Of a stretch of DNA of 8,791 nucleotides, positions 1 to 8,245 are shown piece by piece. A model generated the notes under the pieces. The model was not told the DNA's origin. It did not search any database and saw nothing but the letters and a program-made list of their open reading frames with translations. This stretch comes from Myxococcaceae bacterium. Its GTDB lineage: Bacteria > Myxococcota > Myxococcia > Myxococcales > Myxococcaceae. The DNA lies in NCBI GenBank assembly GCA_018262385.1, contig JAGSPQ010000107.1:1-8791 (forward strand), written 5' to 3'. The translations under genes and the position numbers were made by a program. Numbering within the stretch: the stretch's first letter is position 1; each line of letters begins with the position of its first letter.

Positions 1-434
1 AAGCACTTGCCCGCCGACTTGAGCGCCTCGGGCCGCCGGGTCGCGGCGCGAATCCTCTCTTCGCTGTGCTGGACGTAGGCGTCGATCAGCGCGCCCGCCC
101 GCCGGCGCCCCCGGCCCGCGTAGTCGGCCAGCGCCTGGACCACGTCGTCGGGCGCATCGAGGAACATGTGGTGCAGCCGCAGCGTCAGCTCGCCCGCTTC
201 CCGCTGGTAGCTGACCATCGTCGACCGGTTGTCGTTCACCACCAGCCGGACCCGGGCGCCCAGATCGGCGGCGATCCTCCGGGCGAGCGCGTCGGCGCGC
301 GGCAGCACCTCTTCCTTCGGCGGAGGAGGCGCCGAGCGGCGCGGCCTGCCCTCCAGCACGGCGGGCACAGCGGCGGCGTCCGCTTTGCGCGGCTTGAACA
401 GCTCCAGCTGGTACGGCGCGAACACGCCCGCCAT
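1..434 (-). CDS. SprT-like metallopeptidase family protein, N-terminal part (3' end beyond the window)
   Basis: An open frame begins at ATG 434 and runs off the left edge after 144 codons. Residues 1-45 are a basic, proline-rich leader (PRRSAPPPPK around 31-40) with no signal peptide. From about 46 onward comes a compact alpha/beta region with VRLVVNDN (62-69), a strand rich in alternating residues (LTLRLHHMFLDAP, 83-95) and VVQALADYAG (98-107). This spacing of a 'surface-strand, RLH.MFLDAP, helix' block is what I recall from SprT/M48-like proteins of deltaproteobacteria. The HExxH zinc motif expected in that family would lie downstream and is not in the window, so the assignment rests on resemblance only. 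The gene follows the cysteine-cluster gene after 5 bases, with its ribosome binding site overlapping that gene's stop, so the two form an operon. The product looks cytoplasmic. Alternatively it is an uncharacterised protein of the same fold without peptidase activity. Confidence 0.6.
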   Translation of the reverse strand, partial: MAGVFAPYQLELFKPRKADAAAVPAVLEGRPRRSAPPPPKEEVLPRADALARRIAADLGARVRLVVNDNRSTMVSYQREAGELTLRLHHMFLDAPDDVVQALADYAGRGRRRAGALIDAYVQHSEERIRAATRRPEALKSAGKC

Positions 435-439
435 CTAAA

Positions 440-444
440 TCACC
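440..444 (-). promoter_or_regulatory. Ribosome binding site overlapping upstream stop codon
   Basis: On the minus strand GGTGA sits 5 bases before the ATG at 434. Its last three bases are the TGA stop of the upstream cysteine-cluster gene. A ribosome that terminates there is already placed for the next start, which suggests translational coupling. It also supports 434 as the start of the downstream gene. Confidence 0.55.
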
Positions 445-1015
445 GCCGATCTTCCCTGTGAAGGGCCTGCTCGCGCCGGCCGTGCTCCTTCGCTTCCTGC
501 GCCAGCCGGTCGGCCAGCGCCTCCAGCGCCTCGCGGCCGGTGCCGAAGGCGATCCACAGCGCCTCGAACGAGTCGGACTCCTCGACCGCGAGGCAGGCGT
601 GCTCGCCGGCCTGCCTCGCCTCGTCCACCGAGCCGAAGCGATCCACCTGCAGCCCCCACTGCCCGTGGGCGCGCACCTCGAACGGGTAGAGCCGGCAGGC
701 GGTGGGCCGCTGCTCGGCGGTCAGCGCGCAGCCCTGCGGGCCGTGAAAGACGCACGCGCCGTCCGCGCGCTTGAGCGTCAGCCGCCGGGTCGAGGGCCCG
801 AAGTACCCGCCCCACCCCGGGTGAAGCAGCGACCAGCGCGCCGCCTCGGCCTCGCCCAGCCACTCCCACTCGGTGAAGCGGTCGGCCCCGCGGCCGGTCG
901 CCTCGGTGAGCCGATCGACGTCCGCCCAGGTCAGCGTCGCCAGCTGCTCTTCGCCCTTCACCTCGCAGCAGCTGACGCCGAGGACGCGGGGACAACGGGC
1001 GCAGGCAGTCGTCAT
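440..1015 (-). CDS. YkgJ family cysteine-cluster protein (putative Zn/Fe-binding)
   Basis: A 191-residue protein counted from ATG 1015. It has eight cysteines in the layout of the CxxCxxCC/YkgJ family (putative zinc- or iron-chelating domain). Near the N-terminus are C5-x2-C8-x7-C16-C17. In the middle are C88 and C96 (GACVFHGPQGCAL), then RPTACRLYPFEVR with C107, the family's hallmark R-P-x-x-C-R-x-Y-P-F. The last cysteine is C141 (EHACL). The C-terminal 40 residues are a charged helix. No signal peptide or membrane segment is seen, so the protein is probably cytoplasmic. The biochemical role of the family is not established, although the cysteine set implies a bound metal or cluster. TTG 1039 and GTG 1061 are longer in-frame or overlapping alternatives, but both lie within the terminator of the preceding gene, so ATG 1015 is preferred. 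No convincing Shine-Dalgarno precedes it. It forms a two-gene unit with the downstream SprT-like gene. Confidence 0.88.
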   Translation of the reverse strand: MTTACARCPRVLGVSCCEVKGEEQLATLTWADVDRLTEATGRGADRFTEWEWLGEAEAARWSLLHPGWGGYFGPSTRRLTLKRADGACVFHGPQGCALTAEQRPTACRLYPFEVRAHGQWGLQVDRFGSVDEARQAGEHACLAVEESDSFEALWIAFGTGREALEALADRLAQEAKEHGRREQALHREDRR

Positions 1016-1030
1016 CGTCTGGGGGTGCCC

Positions 1031-1069
1031 AAAAGACAACGCCCGGGTACCGCTGGGGCACCCGGGCGT
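1031..1069 (-). terminator. Intrinsic terminator of the metalloprotease unit
   Basis: Read on the minus strand, a perfect 10-bp GC-rich stem (arms 1060-1069 and 1039-1048, core CGCCCGGGT/ACCCGGGCG) closes an 11-base loop and is followed at once by the T-rich tract TTGTCTTTT (1039-1031). It starts 25 bases after the stop of the intact metalloprotease, the right place for a terminator of that gene. The plus-strand side has no comparable T tract, and no plus-strand gene ends here. Its tail lies only 16 bases from the ATG of the next gene. Confidence 0.8.
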
Positions 1070-1094
1070 CGGTCTCTTCAGTGAGGCGGCGCGG

Positions 1095-4000
1095 CTACCA
1101 GGCCTTGCCGAAGATGTCGTACAGGCCGCGCATGATCTCCAGGCTGCGCACCGTCTCGCGCAGCTTGCCTTCCCACTCCGCCGCCGAGTACCCGTCGACG
1201 CGGGTGCCAGTGGTCTTCGCGCTGACGTACTTCGCCGACTGGGTGTTGGCGCGCTCGATCAGCATCACCGCCGCCGGGGTGCCGACGTACACCGCGCCGG
1301 TGTTCTGCTTCAGGCTCGAGTACATGTAGCCGCCGACCAGATCCGGCAGCTGCTTGGCCAGCTCGGTGGCGACCGCGGCGTTGGCCGCGTCGGGGAAGTT
1401 GACCGCGGTGTAGTTGTCGGTCGGCTGCAGCGCCTCACCCGAGCCCAGCTTGTAGACCTGGTTGAAGCTGGCGAACTCCTGATTGAAGTTCTCGGTGAAG
1501 TACGCCATTCCGAGAACCTGGGTCCAGAAGCGCGTGCCCCACGACGGGCTCGACTCGACCGCTTCCATCGCCAGCACGTTGCCGGTGCCGTCGACCGGAG
1601 TCTGGGCAGGAGGCGGGTAGTTGAAGCCGAGGATGTAGCGATCGGCGCGCAGCGCGACCTGCGGCACCACCACCGCCGTCCCGTCGGCCAGCTTGCCCAG
1701 CGACGAGGTCAGCGCGGGCTTGTTCTCCGCCCAGATGTCGCGGAACAGCGGAGCCAGCTCGCGATTGAAGGTGATGTAGAACGGCAGCGAGTAGCGCAGC
1801 GCGTCCGAGCCACGGTCGACGCCGAGGAAGTTGGTCTCGGAGCTGGTGAGCGCCGCCAGGGCCAGCCGCTGGTCCCAGAAGTGACCGACCTCGGTGATCC
1901 GGGTGAAGCCGTCGTACCCGGTCTGGTCGTAGTTCGAGTACATGCTCCGGGCGACGCCGCGCGGGACGTAGGCCACGTCGACGAAGCCCCCACCCGCGGC
2001 GGTCTTCGCCCGGGCGATGAACGCCGTCTCCGCGTCCGTCGAGAGGCGGCCGTTGTTGGCCTTGTTGCCGCTCATGTGGACCCAGTTCCCGGTCGCCAGC
2101 TTGCCGTGGTAGCCGGTCGACGGAGTCGTCATCTGGCGCAGCAGCAGGTTGGTCGCGTCGGTGACCGCCATCGTCCAGTAGTTCTGCCAGATCGGATCGC
2201 CGGCCCCGAGGAGCTCGTCCATCTGCTCCGCGGTGAGCTGGTACGCGCTCTGGGCGAAGTAGATGCCGAACAGCCACTGCTGGTAGACGTTCGGGATGTT
2301 CTCCATGTAGCGGCTCTTCGCCAGCGCGGTGTTGACGCTGAAGTTGAACCGGTCGCGGCGGAAGTTGCTCCACACGTACGAGGTGTCGAAGCGCTCGACC
2401 CACTTGCTGGTCATCTCGTAGACGTCCGCGCCCTGGTCGTGCCGGTTGCACATCACGCTCGCGCCGACTTCGTAGTCAGAGCAGAACATGTAGGGGACTT
2501 CGACCGGCATGTTGCGGGCGGAGACCTTGATGATGTCGCGGGCCCGGTTCCAGTCCGGCTCGAAGAACGCCGGCCCCGGCCCTGCGCCGGACGAGAGGTT
2601 GTAGCTCTTCAGCGCCGCCGCGATCTTCTCGTAGATCGGCTCCATCTCGCTCCACTTGCGGAAGCTGCGGTTGCTCATCCGCTTCAGGCCCTGGGCCAGC
2701 GCCGCCTCGAAGCTCTGGTTCTTGTCGGCGAACATGAACGGCAGGGTGGTGTAGTGGAACCGGTCGGTGATGAAGCTCGACATCGGGGTGTAGTGCTCGA
2801 GCTGCGCGAGCGGGATCTCGACGTGAGCCCCACGGACGGCCAGCTTCTTGGCGCTGTTGTCGGTGTCGACGCCCCAGCTGGTGACGTCGTAGTCGTTGCG
2901 CATGTCGTTGAACACTTCGACCCAGCCCGGCTCGAAGGCGCCGGCGTAGCCGAAGAGAATCGCCGCCTCGTCGTACTTGCCGATGCCGTGGATGCTGGCG
3001 TTCATCCGCGCGCCGTAGTCCATGATCGACGAGTAGGTCTTCTCGTACATCGAGTCGTCGATCTGCTTCTGGTTCGGCTTGGCCGCGTCGAGGAGGTTCT
3101 GGGGGGTGATCGGCAGAACCCGCTTGCCGCCGACCATCACGCCAATCGTCTCCTTGCGCTGATCCCAGTAGCCCTCTTTGTAGTTGAGGGCGTCGGCCGA
3201 GGCGATGAAGTTGTGCATCAGGCCGAGGGTGTGACCGACCTCGTGCTCACCGATCGAACGGTAGGCGTCGCGGCGCAGGTCATTCCAGATCTCCGCCTTC
3301 GCCAGCGGCTTGGCCTCGGCGAGGGTGCACTGGCTGGGGTTGGCGCAGCTCGGGTCGCCCTTCGCCTGCACTTCGGCGAGCTTGGCGTTGTAGACCTTCA
3401 GCTTCGCCTTCGCGATCCCGAGGTAGTCGTCGTCGAAGAACTCGAGCGCGTACTCGCAGCCAATGTCCGGCCGCGGCTTGTTGAGCATCGACTTCTTGTA
3501 CGCGGTCACCGGGTCGGTGCCGAGCATCGTCTGGAGCGCGACCTGGCGGTAGAAGTTGCTGTCGTTCTGCAGCTTGGCCTGGAAGGCCTTGTTCGGAACG
3601 CTGGAGATCACCGCCGAGCGAACCTCGGGCAGGTTGATCAGCTCGCTCTCGAGCGCCGGGTTGCCGTGAATCAGCTTCTCGACGACGGCCTTGCGATCCT
3701 GCTTCCGCAGCGGCAGGTGGCCCTGGCTCTGGTAGGCCTGCAGGGTGGCGGCGAAGTCACCGCCCGGCTTGAAGAAGCTGCTCATCGGGCGGGTCGAGTC
3801 CGAGATCAGCGGCTGCTGGGAGTTCCACGGCCCGTTCGCCGGGCGGCGGGCGTCGGTGGCGTTGAGGTTGGCGAAGACGTAGTCCTTGATGTCCTTGCCC
3901 AGGATCACGTCGGTCAGCGAGACCTCGTTGTTGAGCACGTCGATCTGCTGCGCGGCCGCGCCCGTCCAGCTGTCCATGCCTGGCCCGTAGACGTTCGCCA

Positions 4001-5357
4001 CCGCCTGGACGATCTCGCCGGTCTCCGGGTCCACCGAGGACGGCCCGAGGCCGAGGAGGCCGCCGGTGATCTGCTCGACGTACGGAATCATGTTGAACCG
4101 GATGTCGCCCGACCGCGCGTAGGTGCCTGCCTTGCCGCACGCCTCCGGGGCGCCCGGCTGCACCGGGTTCTGGCAGACGTAGAACATCTGGGGAACCTTG
4201 CTGACTTCGATCCCGCGGGGCACCGCGACCGCACGGCGGAACGCGTTGTCCCAGCTCGACTCGAGGCCCTTCGCCGCCGGGAACAGCTCGGCCGGGGTGT
4301 TCTCGGTCATGAAGTAGACGATCGGGCGCAGCGCGCGCTTGGTGACCGGAATCGTCTTCCCGTCCTCACCCTTGGTCTTGCCGTCCCAGATGTTGTGACG
4401 CATCGCGTACAGCAGGCGGCCGGACTCGGTGAACTGGTAGCCCTTGTTGTACGAGAGCATCTCCTGGCGGAAGAAGCCGAACTTCTTCATCAGCTTGTCG
4501 TTGTAGACCAGCGGCTCGTACTGCTGGACCCGCTCCTCGTCGACCTTCTTCACCGAGGTGCGCACCCGGACCAGCGCGCTCTCGCAGTCGGTGGTCGGGT
4601 TGACCATGCAGTAGGGGATGTCGCCGTAGCCCTCGTAGTAGATGGTCGGGGGATCGACGATCACTTCGCTGGTGAAGTCGAAGTAGGTCAGCTCGCCCGC
4701 GGGGCTGCGGGTCTCGAACCAGGCGTTGTCCTTCTGGTTCTGGTCTTCCGCGGTGACCGAGCGGAAATACAGCCCCCGGGCGTTGAAGCTCCCCATGATG
4801 GCGCAGTTGGCATACGCATAGCCGCTCGCCGCGGTGCAGTTCTTGGTGTTGTTGATCTGGTTGTTGCGCCAGTCGACCCGCATGAACTCGCGCTCGTACC
4901 AGGGGCGATCCGCGCTGTCCTCGGCCAGCACGTTGGTCAGCTCACCGGTCGCCGCGTTGTAGCCGCGCTGCCGATCGAAGTGGCTGAGGATCTTGTAGCC
5001 GAACACCGGCGCCCCCTTGTAGGGGCGGCCGTCCTTGAACACCACCGCACCGATCTTCGACTTCGCCTGATCGATGTTCGGGTCGAGGCCGGGGATGAAC
5101 TCGTAGGTCCGGTAGCCGACGAGCAGATCTTCGTGGATCTCCCAGCGGATCTTCTCGAGGGCGCTGGTGTCTCCGACGGTGGCCGCGCCGCTCGTCTTGG
5201 GGACGTCGATGATCGACTCCTGGATGTACCAGGTGCCGGTCAGCAGGTCGGCCTTCTTGGTGTAGTTCGGCATGGTCCGGTCGATCAGCTCGGGCGTGCT
5301 GCAGCCCGAGACAACCACCGCCACCGCCACCAACAGCGACGCAGAGTAGGTCTTCAT
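1095..5357 (-). CDS. Large zinc-dependent metalloprotease lipoprotein (DUF5117/DUF4953-like, intact copy)
   Basis: A 1420-residue predicted exported lipoprotein. Residues 1-18 are a signal peptide (MKTYSASLL, then a hydrophobic run) ending in the lipobox VSGC, with C19 as the lipidated cysteine. Ser at +2 argues against inner-membrane retention by the E. coli rule. The N-terminal half includes paired cysteines and GDIRFN (417-422) with DPETGEI (443-449), a conserved segment of this family. A cysteine pair (C671, C677) precedes the zinc motif HEVGHTLGLMH (H705, E706, H709, H715), followed by a Met-turn SSIMDY with M779. This is the metzincin layout with three histidine ligands and a catalytic Glu. 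A further conserved block VPYMFCSD...CNR carries C959 and C970. It is likely a cell-surface or periplasmic endopeptidase; the substrate is unknown. The start at 5357 has GGAG eight bases upstream and gives a clean signal peptide; ATG 5390 would add 11 residues. It is the second gene of the protease unit and is followed by a terminator. Confidence 0.87.
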   Translation of the reverse strand: MKTYSASLLVAVAVVVSGCSTPELIDRTMPNYTKKADLLTGTWYIQESIIDVPKTSGAATVGDTSALEKIRWEIHEDLLVGYRTYEFIPGLDPNIDQAKSKIGAVVFKDGRPYKGAPVFGYKILSHFDRQRGYNAATGELTNVLAEDSADRPWYEREFMRVDWRNNQINNTKNCTAASGYAYANCAIMGSFNARGLYFRSVTAEDQNQKDNAWFETRSPAGELTYFDFTSEVIVDPPTIYYEGYGDIPYCMVNPTTDCESALVRVRTSVKKVDEERVQQYEPLVYNDKLMKKFGFFRQEMLSYNKGYQFTESGRLLYAMRHNIWDGKTKGEDGKTIPVTKRALRPIVYFMTENTPAELFPAAKGLESSWDNAFRRAVAVPRGIEVSKVPQMFYVCQNPVQPGAPEACGKAGTYARSGDIRFNMIPYVEQITGGLLGLGPSSVDPETGEIVQAVANVYGPGMDSWTGAAAQQIDVLNNEVSLTDVILGKDIKDYVFANLNATDARRPANGPWNSQQPLISDSTRPMSSFFKPGGDFAATLQAYQSQGHLPLRKQDRKAVVEKLIHGNPALESELINLPEVRSAVISSVPNKAFQAKLQNDSNFYRQVALQTMLGTDPVTAYKKSMLNKPRPDIGCEYALEFFDDDYLGIAKAKLKVYNAKLAEVQAKGDPSCANPSQCTLAEAKPLAKAEIWNDLRRDAYRSIGEHEVGHTLGLMHNFIASADALNYKEGYWDQRKETIGVMVGGKRVLPITPQNLLDAAKPNQKQIDDSMYEKTYSSIMDYGARMNASIHGIGKYDEAAILFGYAGAFEPGWVEVFNDMRNDYDVTSWGVDTDNSAKKLAVRGAHVEIPLAQLEHYTPMSSFITDRFHYTTLPFMFADKNQSFEAALAQGLKRMSNRSFRKWSEMEPIYEKIAAALKSYNLSSGAGPGPAFFEPDWNRARDIIKVSARNMPVEVPYMFCSDYEVGASVMCNRHDQGADVYEMTSKWVERFDTSYVWSNFRRDRFNFSVNTALAKSRYMENIPNVYQQWLFGIYFAQSAYQLTAEQMDELLGAGDPIWQNYWTMAVTDATNLLLRQMTTPSTGYHGKLATGNWVHMSGNKANNGRLSTDAETAFIARAKTAAGGGFVDVAYVPRGVARSMYSNYDQTGYDGFTRITEVGHFWDQRLALAALTSSETNFLGVDRGSDALRYSLPFYITFNRELAPLFRDIWAENKPALTSSLGKLADGTAVVVPQVALRADRYILGFNYPPPAQTPVDGTGNVLAMEAVESSPSWGTRFWTQVLGMAYFTENFNQEFASFNQVYKLGSGEALQPTDNYTAVNFPDAANAAVATELAKQLPDLVGGYMYSSLKQNTGAVYVGTPAAVMLIERANTQSAKYVSAKTTGTRVDGYSAAEWEGKLRETVRSLEIMRGLYDIFGKAW

Positions 5358-5365
5358 TGAGTTGG

Positions 5366-5369
5366 CTCC
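5366..5369 (-). promoter_or_regulatory. Shine-Dalgarno site fixing the lipoprotein start
   Basis: GGAG lies 8 bases before the ATG at 5357, inside the 35-base gap between the two protease genes. It favours the 5357 start over the ATG at 5390, which lies 2 bases after the upstream stop and has only a distant AAGG-like sequence. Confidence 0.6.
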
Positions 5370-5392
5370 GAGAGTCTTTGCGGTGGTCATGT

Positions 5393-8215
5393 TCAGAACG
5401 CCTTCCCGTACGCCTGGTACATCCCGCGCATCAGGTCGAGGTCACGAATGGTGTCGCGGAAGATGTCCGTCCAGTACTTGCGGCGCTCCTCCACGAGGGC
5501 AGGGTTGTTGGCCTCGTCGGCGCCCATGCAGCCGTAGCCGACGTACTCGAGGTACGGGGGCAGCGGGCACTTGGTCGGATCCTTCACCATCTCCAGCTGC
5601 TCCTGGCCGATGCCGATCAGCCGGATCGCCGGGGTCGAGTTGGGGGCGGCGCCGTTCTTCTCCAGCGCGGAGTAGCGCGAGCCGGTGGTGATGTCCTGCA
5701 CCTCGACCGTGTGGAAGCCGGTGGCGACCGTCTGCTGCTCGGCGCCGCCCAGCTTGAAGACCTGGTTGGCCTTGGCGTAGTCGAGGTCGTAGTTGACCCG
5801 GAACAGCGCCTCGCCCAGGTAGATCGAGTAGATCCGGCTGGTCCAGGTGAGCTGGATGTTGGCCTGGGCCGGCTTCTGGTCGGCGGTGAGGCAGTTGGTG
5901 GTCTGGCCGGCCGCACAGATCTTGCCGGTCTCGCGCGGGTAGTCGAAGCCGCTGATCAGATCCTTGCCGCTGACGAAGCGCTTCCACTCCAGTCCGGGGC
6001 AGATGCACATCGGGCTGGTGACGTTCTTCTCCGCGATGGTGCAGCCCGAGTAGCAGGCGCCGTTGACCGGGGGAGTGCCGACCTTCGGGGCTCCGGCCGG
6101 AGTGAGCCCGTTCTTCTTCAGGTACATGATCGGCCGCACCAGCTCTTCCTGGTAGCCCCACAGTGCGCTGAAGGTGTCGGTGAGCTCCTTCTTGAAGACC
6201 AGGTAGTACGGGATGTTGTAGCGGCGGAAGTCGGCCTGGTCGTCGGCGCCGAGGAAGGTGGCGTCCGGGAACACCGCGGCGAACATCGCGCCCGTCTGGT
6301 CGTTGTAGTGACCCGCTTCCTGGAGCCGGTTGAAGAAGCCGAACCCGCTCTTGAAGTCGTAGCTGCTGTACATCCGGCGGCCGAGGCCACGGGGCAGGTC
6401 GGCGAAGCCCGAGGCGTTGTAGCGGCTGCGGTAGTAGGTCTGAATCTTGGCTTTGCCTTCCTCGTTGAGCGCGTCGTACTCGTCACCCTCGGTGACGAAG
6501 TCCCACTGCGGGCCGCGGGCGAGGTTGCGGTACATGAACATCCCGGTCGGCGGCACCGCCATCACGTTCAGGTGCTGGTTGATCCCGTCGAGCACCGCCA
6601 TCGTCCAGTAGTCCTGGAGCATCGGATCGAGCGGGTAGTTGCCGCGGATCTCCTGGCCCGGCTGACCGGACTTCTTGAAGAACTCGAACACCCACTTCTT
6701 GTAGATGTCGGCCACGTTCCAGAAGGCGCCGTAGGTGCCGTTGAAGGCGCCGCTGGAGCTGAAGTGGTAGCGGTCGCGCTTGAAGTGACTCGAGAAGTAG
6801 TAGTTGTAGTAGTCCTCGAGCTCGGTGCGGGCCATCTCGTAGTAGTCGGGGCCGCGGTCGAAGCGGTTGCACGAGAGGATGCCGCCGACGTGATCGTCGG
6901 AGCAGAACATGTACGGCACCTCGAGGATCGGAGCGGCGCCAATCGCCGCGGCGTTCGCGTCGGGGTCGTTGATCATCTCGGGGTTGGCCTCGAGCTTGAG
7001 GGCGAGGGCGTCGTTGGCCGCCTTCACTTCGCTGTACTTGCGAATCTCACGCTCGCGGAACTTCTTGATCCCGCTCTCGATGACTTCCTTGATCGGAGCG
7101 CCGTTCGCGCCGTCGCCGAAGTGCAGCGGGGCGACCGAGTAGTGGAACCGCTCGGTGTAGTTGGGCACCGCCGGGTTGCGGTGCTGGGCGTTGACCATCG
7201 GCAGGTCGAGGCCGGCGCCGGTGATCGTCATCAGCGCGCCGTCCGAGCCGGCAAAGTCGCGCTTCTCGCGGCGGGCGCTCTTGAAGACCTCGACGTAGCC
7301 GGGGGCGGTGTCGCCCGAGTAGGCGAAGAGGATCGCCGCTTCGTCGTACTTCCCGACGCCGCTCCAGTCGCCGTTGATCTTGCCCGAGTAGTCCATGATC
7401 GAGCTGTACTCGGTGTCGTACATCCCGCCGAGCAGCTGGCCGATCGTGCCGTCCGCGGTGGCCTTCAGGTCGACCGGGGTGCGGGGGATCTTGTTCTCGG
7501 TGCCGGAGACGACGGTCAGGCTCTCCTTGCGCAGATCCCAGTAACCGTCGTGGTAGTTGATCGCGTCGAAGCTGCCCTGGAAGTTGTGGCGCAGACCGAA
7601 GGTGTGGCCGATCTCGTGCTCGCTGGTCGCCTGCCAGGTCGCCTGGCGGATCCGGCTGGAGATTTCGTCGTTGGCGATCCGCTTGGCTTCCTGCGCGGTG
7701 CAGGCGGTGCGGTCGGCGCACTTCTCATGCGCGGCGTTGGTCAGCGCGATCACCCGGGCGCTGCGGATGCCCGACTCTTTGTTCGCCAGCGCCATGATGG
7801 TGCGGTCGTTGAACTCGGCGAGGTAGATGTTGTTGCGCGAGGCCCACTCGATCCGCTTCTGGCGGTAGGAGTGGCTGTCCTTCACGTTGGTGAGGACGCT
7901 GCGCGACGCCTTGCGACGGAACTCCTTGTCGTTGAGCGCCCGGCCCTGCAGCTCGGCCGGGAGGAGGTGGATGACGTCGTCCCCGAAGTCCGGGTTGTCG
8001 ACCACCGCCGACTCGAGCATCGGGTGCTGGGCGAGCACGTCGGCAGCGACGCGCGACGAGTCCTGGCTGTAGCGCGGCATTCCGCCGCTGGCGTTGAGCG
8101 ACTGGAGCAGCTCGAGGCTGCGCTCGGTCGGACGCTCGAAGGCGCCGCGGGTCTGCTCGTTGCGGGTCGGGATGCCCTGCAGCTCGGCCTGGAGGGCCTG
8201 GCCGTTCTTCGCCAC
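5393..8215 (-). CDS. Zinc-dependent metalloprotease, catalytic and C-terminal part of a frameshifted gene
   Basis: This is the downstream frame of the broken second paralogue, 940 residues if counted from GTG 8215. That GTG is only the first possible start codon after the break: homology and open frame continue upstream to about 8242, so it is unlikely to be a natural start, and it has no signal peptide. The zinc motif is HEIGHTFGLRH (H200, E201, H204, H210), with Met-turn SSIMDY at M274 and a preceding cysteine pair C166/C172. The spacing from cysteine pair to histidine (28) and from histidine to Met (74) is identical to the neighbouring paralogue. VPYMFCSD...CNRFDRG and the C-terminal MRGMYQAYGKAF also match it (MRGLYDIFGKAW there). 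This copy has a cysteine-rich insert (C721-C775, six cysteines) and two further C-terminal cysteines (KCPLPPY..., GYGC) that the neighbour lacks. The catalytic residues are intact, so if the frame break is a sequencing or assembly error, this would be an active exported metalloprotease. Its stop lies 35 bases before the next start. Confidence 0.8.
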   Translation of the reverse strand: MAKNGQALQAELQGIPTRNEQTRGAFERPTERSLELLQSLNASGGMPRYSQDSSRVAADVLAQHPMLESAVVDNPDFGDDVIHLLPAELQGRALNDKEFRRKASRSVLTNVKDSHSYRQKRIEWASRNNIYLAEFNDRTIMALANKESGIRSARVIALTNAAHEKCADRTACTAQEAKRIANDEISSRIRQATWQATSEHEIGHTFGLRHNFQGSFDAINYHDGYWDLRKESLTVVSGTENKIPRTPVDLKATADGTIGQLLGGMYDTEYSSIMDYSGKINGDWSGVGKYDEAAILFAYSGDTAPGYVEVFKSARREKRDFAGSDGALMTITGAGLDLPMVNAQHRNPAVPNYTERFHYSVAPLHFGDGANGAPIKEVIESGIKKFREREIRKYSEVKAANDALALKLEANPEMINDPDANAAAIGAAPILEVPYMFCSDDHVGGILSCNRFDRGPDYYEMARTELEDYYNYYFSSHFKRDRYHFSSSGAFNGTYGAFWNVADIYKKWVFEFFKKSGQPGQEIRGNYPLDPMLQDYWTMAVLDGINQHLNVMAVPPTGMFMYRNLARGPQWDFVTEGDEYDALNEEGKAKIQTYYRSRYNASGFADLPRGLGRRMYSSYDFKSGFGFFNRLQEAGHYNDQTGAMFAAVFPDATFLGADDQADFRRYNIPYYLVFKKELTDTFSALWGYQEELVRPIMYLKKNGLTPAGAPKVGTPPVNGACYSGCTIAEKNVTSPMCICPGLEWKRFVSGKDLISGFDYPRETGKICAAGQTTNCLTADQKPAQANIQLTWTSRIYSIYLGEALFRVNYDLDYAKANQVFKLGGAEQQTVATGFHTVEVQDITTGSRYSALEKNGAAPNSTPAIRLIGIGQEQLEMVKDPTKCPLPPYLEYVGYGCMGADEANNPALVEERRKYWTDIFRDTIRDLDLMRGMYQAYGKAF

Positions 8216-8235
8216 GCTGGCGCTGGAGTACGAGG

Positions 8236-8245
8236 GGTTTTGCCG
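8236..8245 (-). other. Frame break and deletion junction in the second metalloprotease
   Basis: On the minus strand, coding homology runs through GCC-TGC-GGC-AAA (the equivalent of A-C407-G-K409 in the neighbouring paralogue). It then continues as AAC-CCC-TCG-TAC in the -1 frame. The junction is an A4 run followed by C4. About 85 residues that lie here in the paralogue (its residues roughly 410-494) are absent. One deletion of 3n+/-1 bases, or an inherited shorter loop plus loss of one A from an A5 run, would both produce this arrangement. Confidence 0.7.

Noticed and set aside
66..461. Plus-strand open frame of 131 codons opposite the left-edge gene
   Set aside because: Its composition is Arg/His/Pro/Gly-rich and shadow-like. 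The opposite strand has a coupled start, a ribosome site and sensible protein sequence.
435..1061. Overlapping minus-strand frame of 208 codons across the cysteine-cluster gene
   Set aside because: It is Arg/Gly/Ala-rich with no motif, starts at a GTG inside the terminator hairpin, and conflicts with the frame holding the complete YkgJ cysteine pattern.
6790..6820. GTAGTA-like triplet run resembling a microsatellite
   Set aside because: It is the antisense of a Tyr-rich coding stretch (DYYNYYF) within a conserved position of the protease; imperfect and short.
8236..8245. Programmed -1 ribosomal frameshift at the A4C4 run
   Set aside because: In the incoming frame the heptamer is C AAA ACC, which does not fit X XXY YYZ and would need mismatched re-pairing at both sites. 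A conserved block is also missing here, which frameshifting would not restore.
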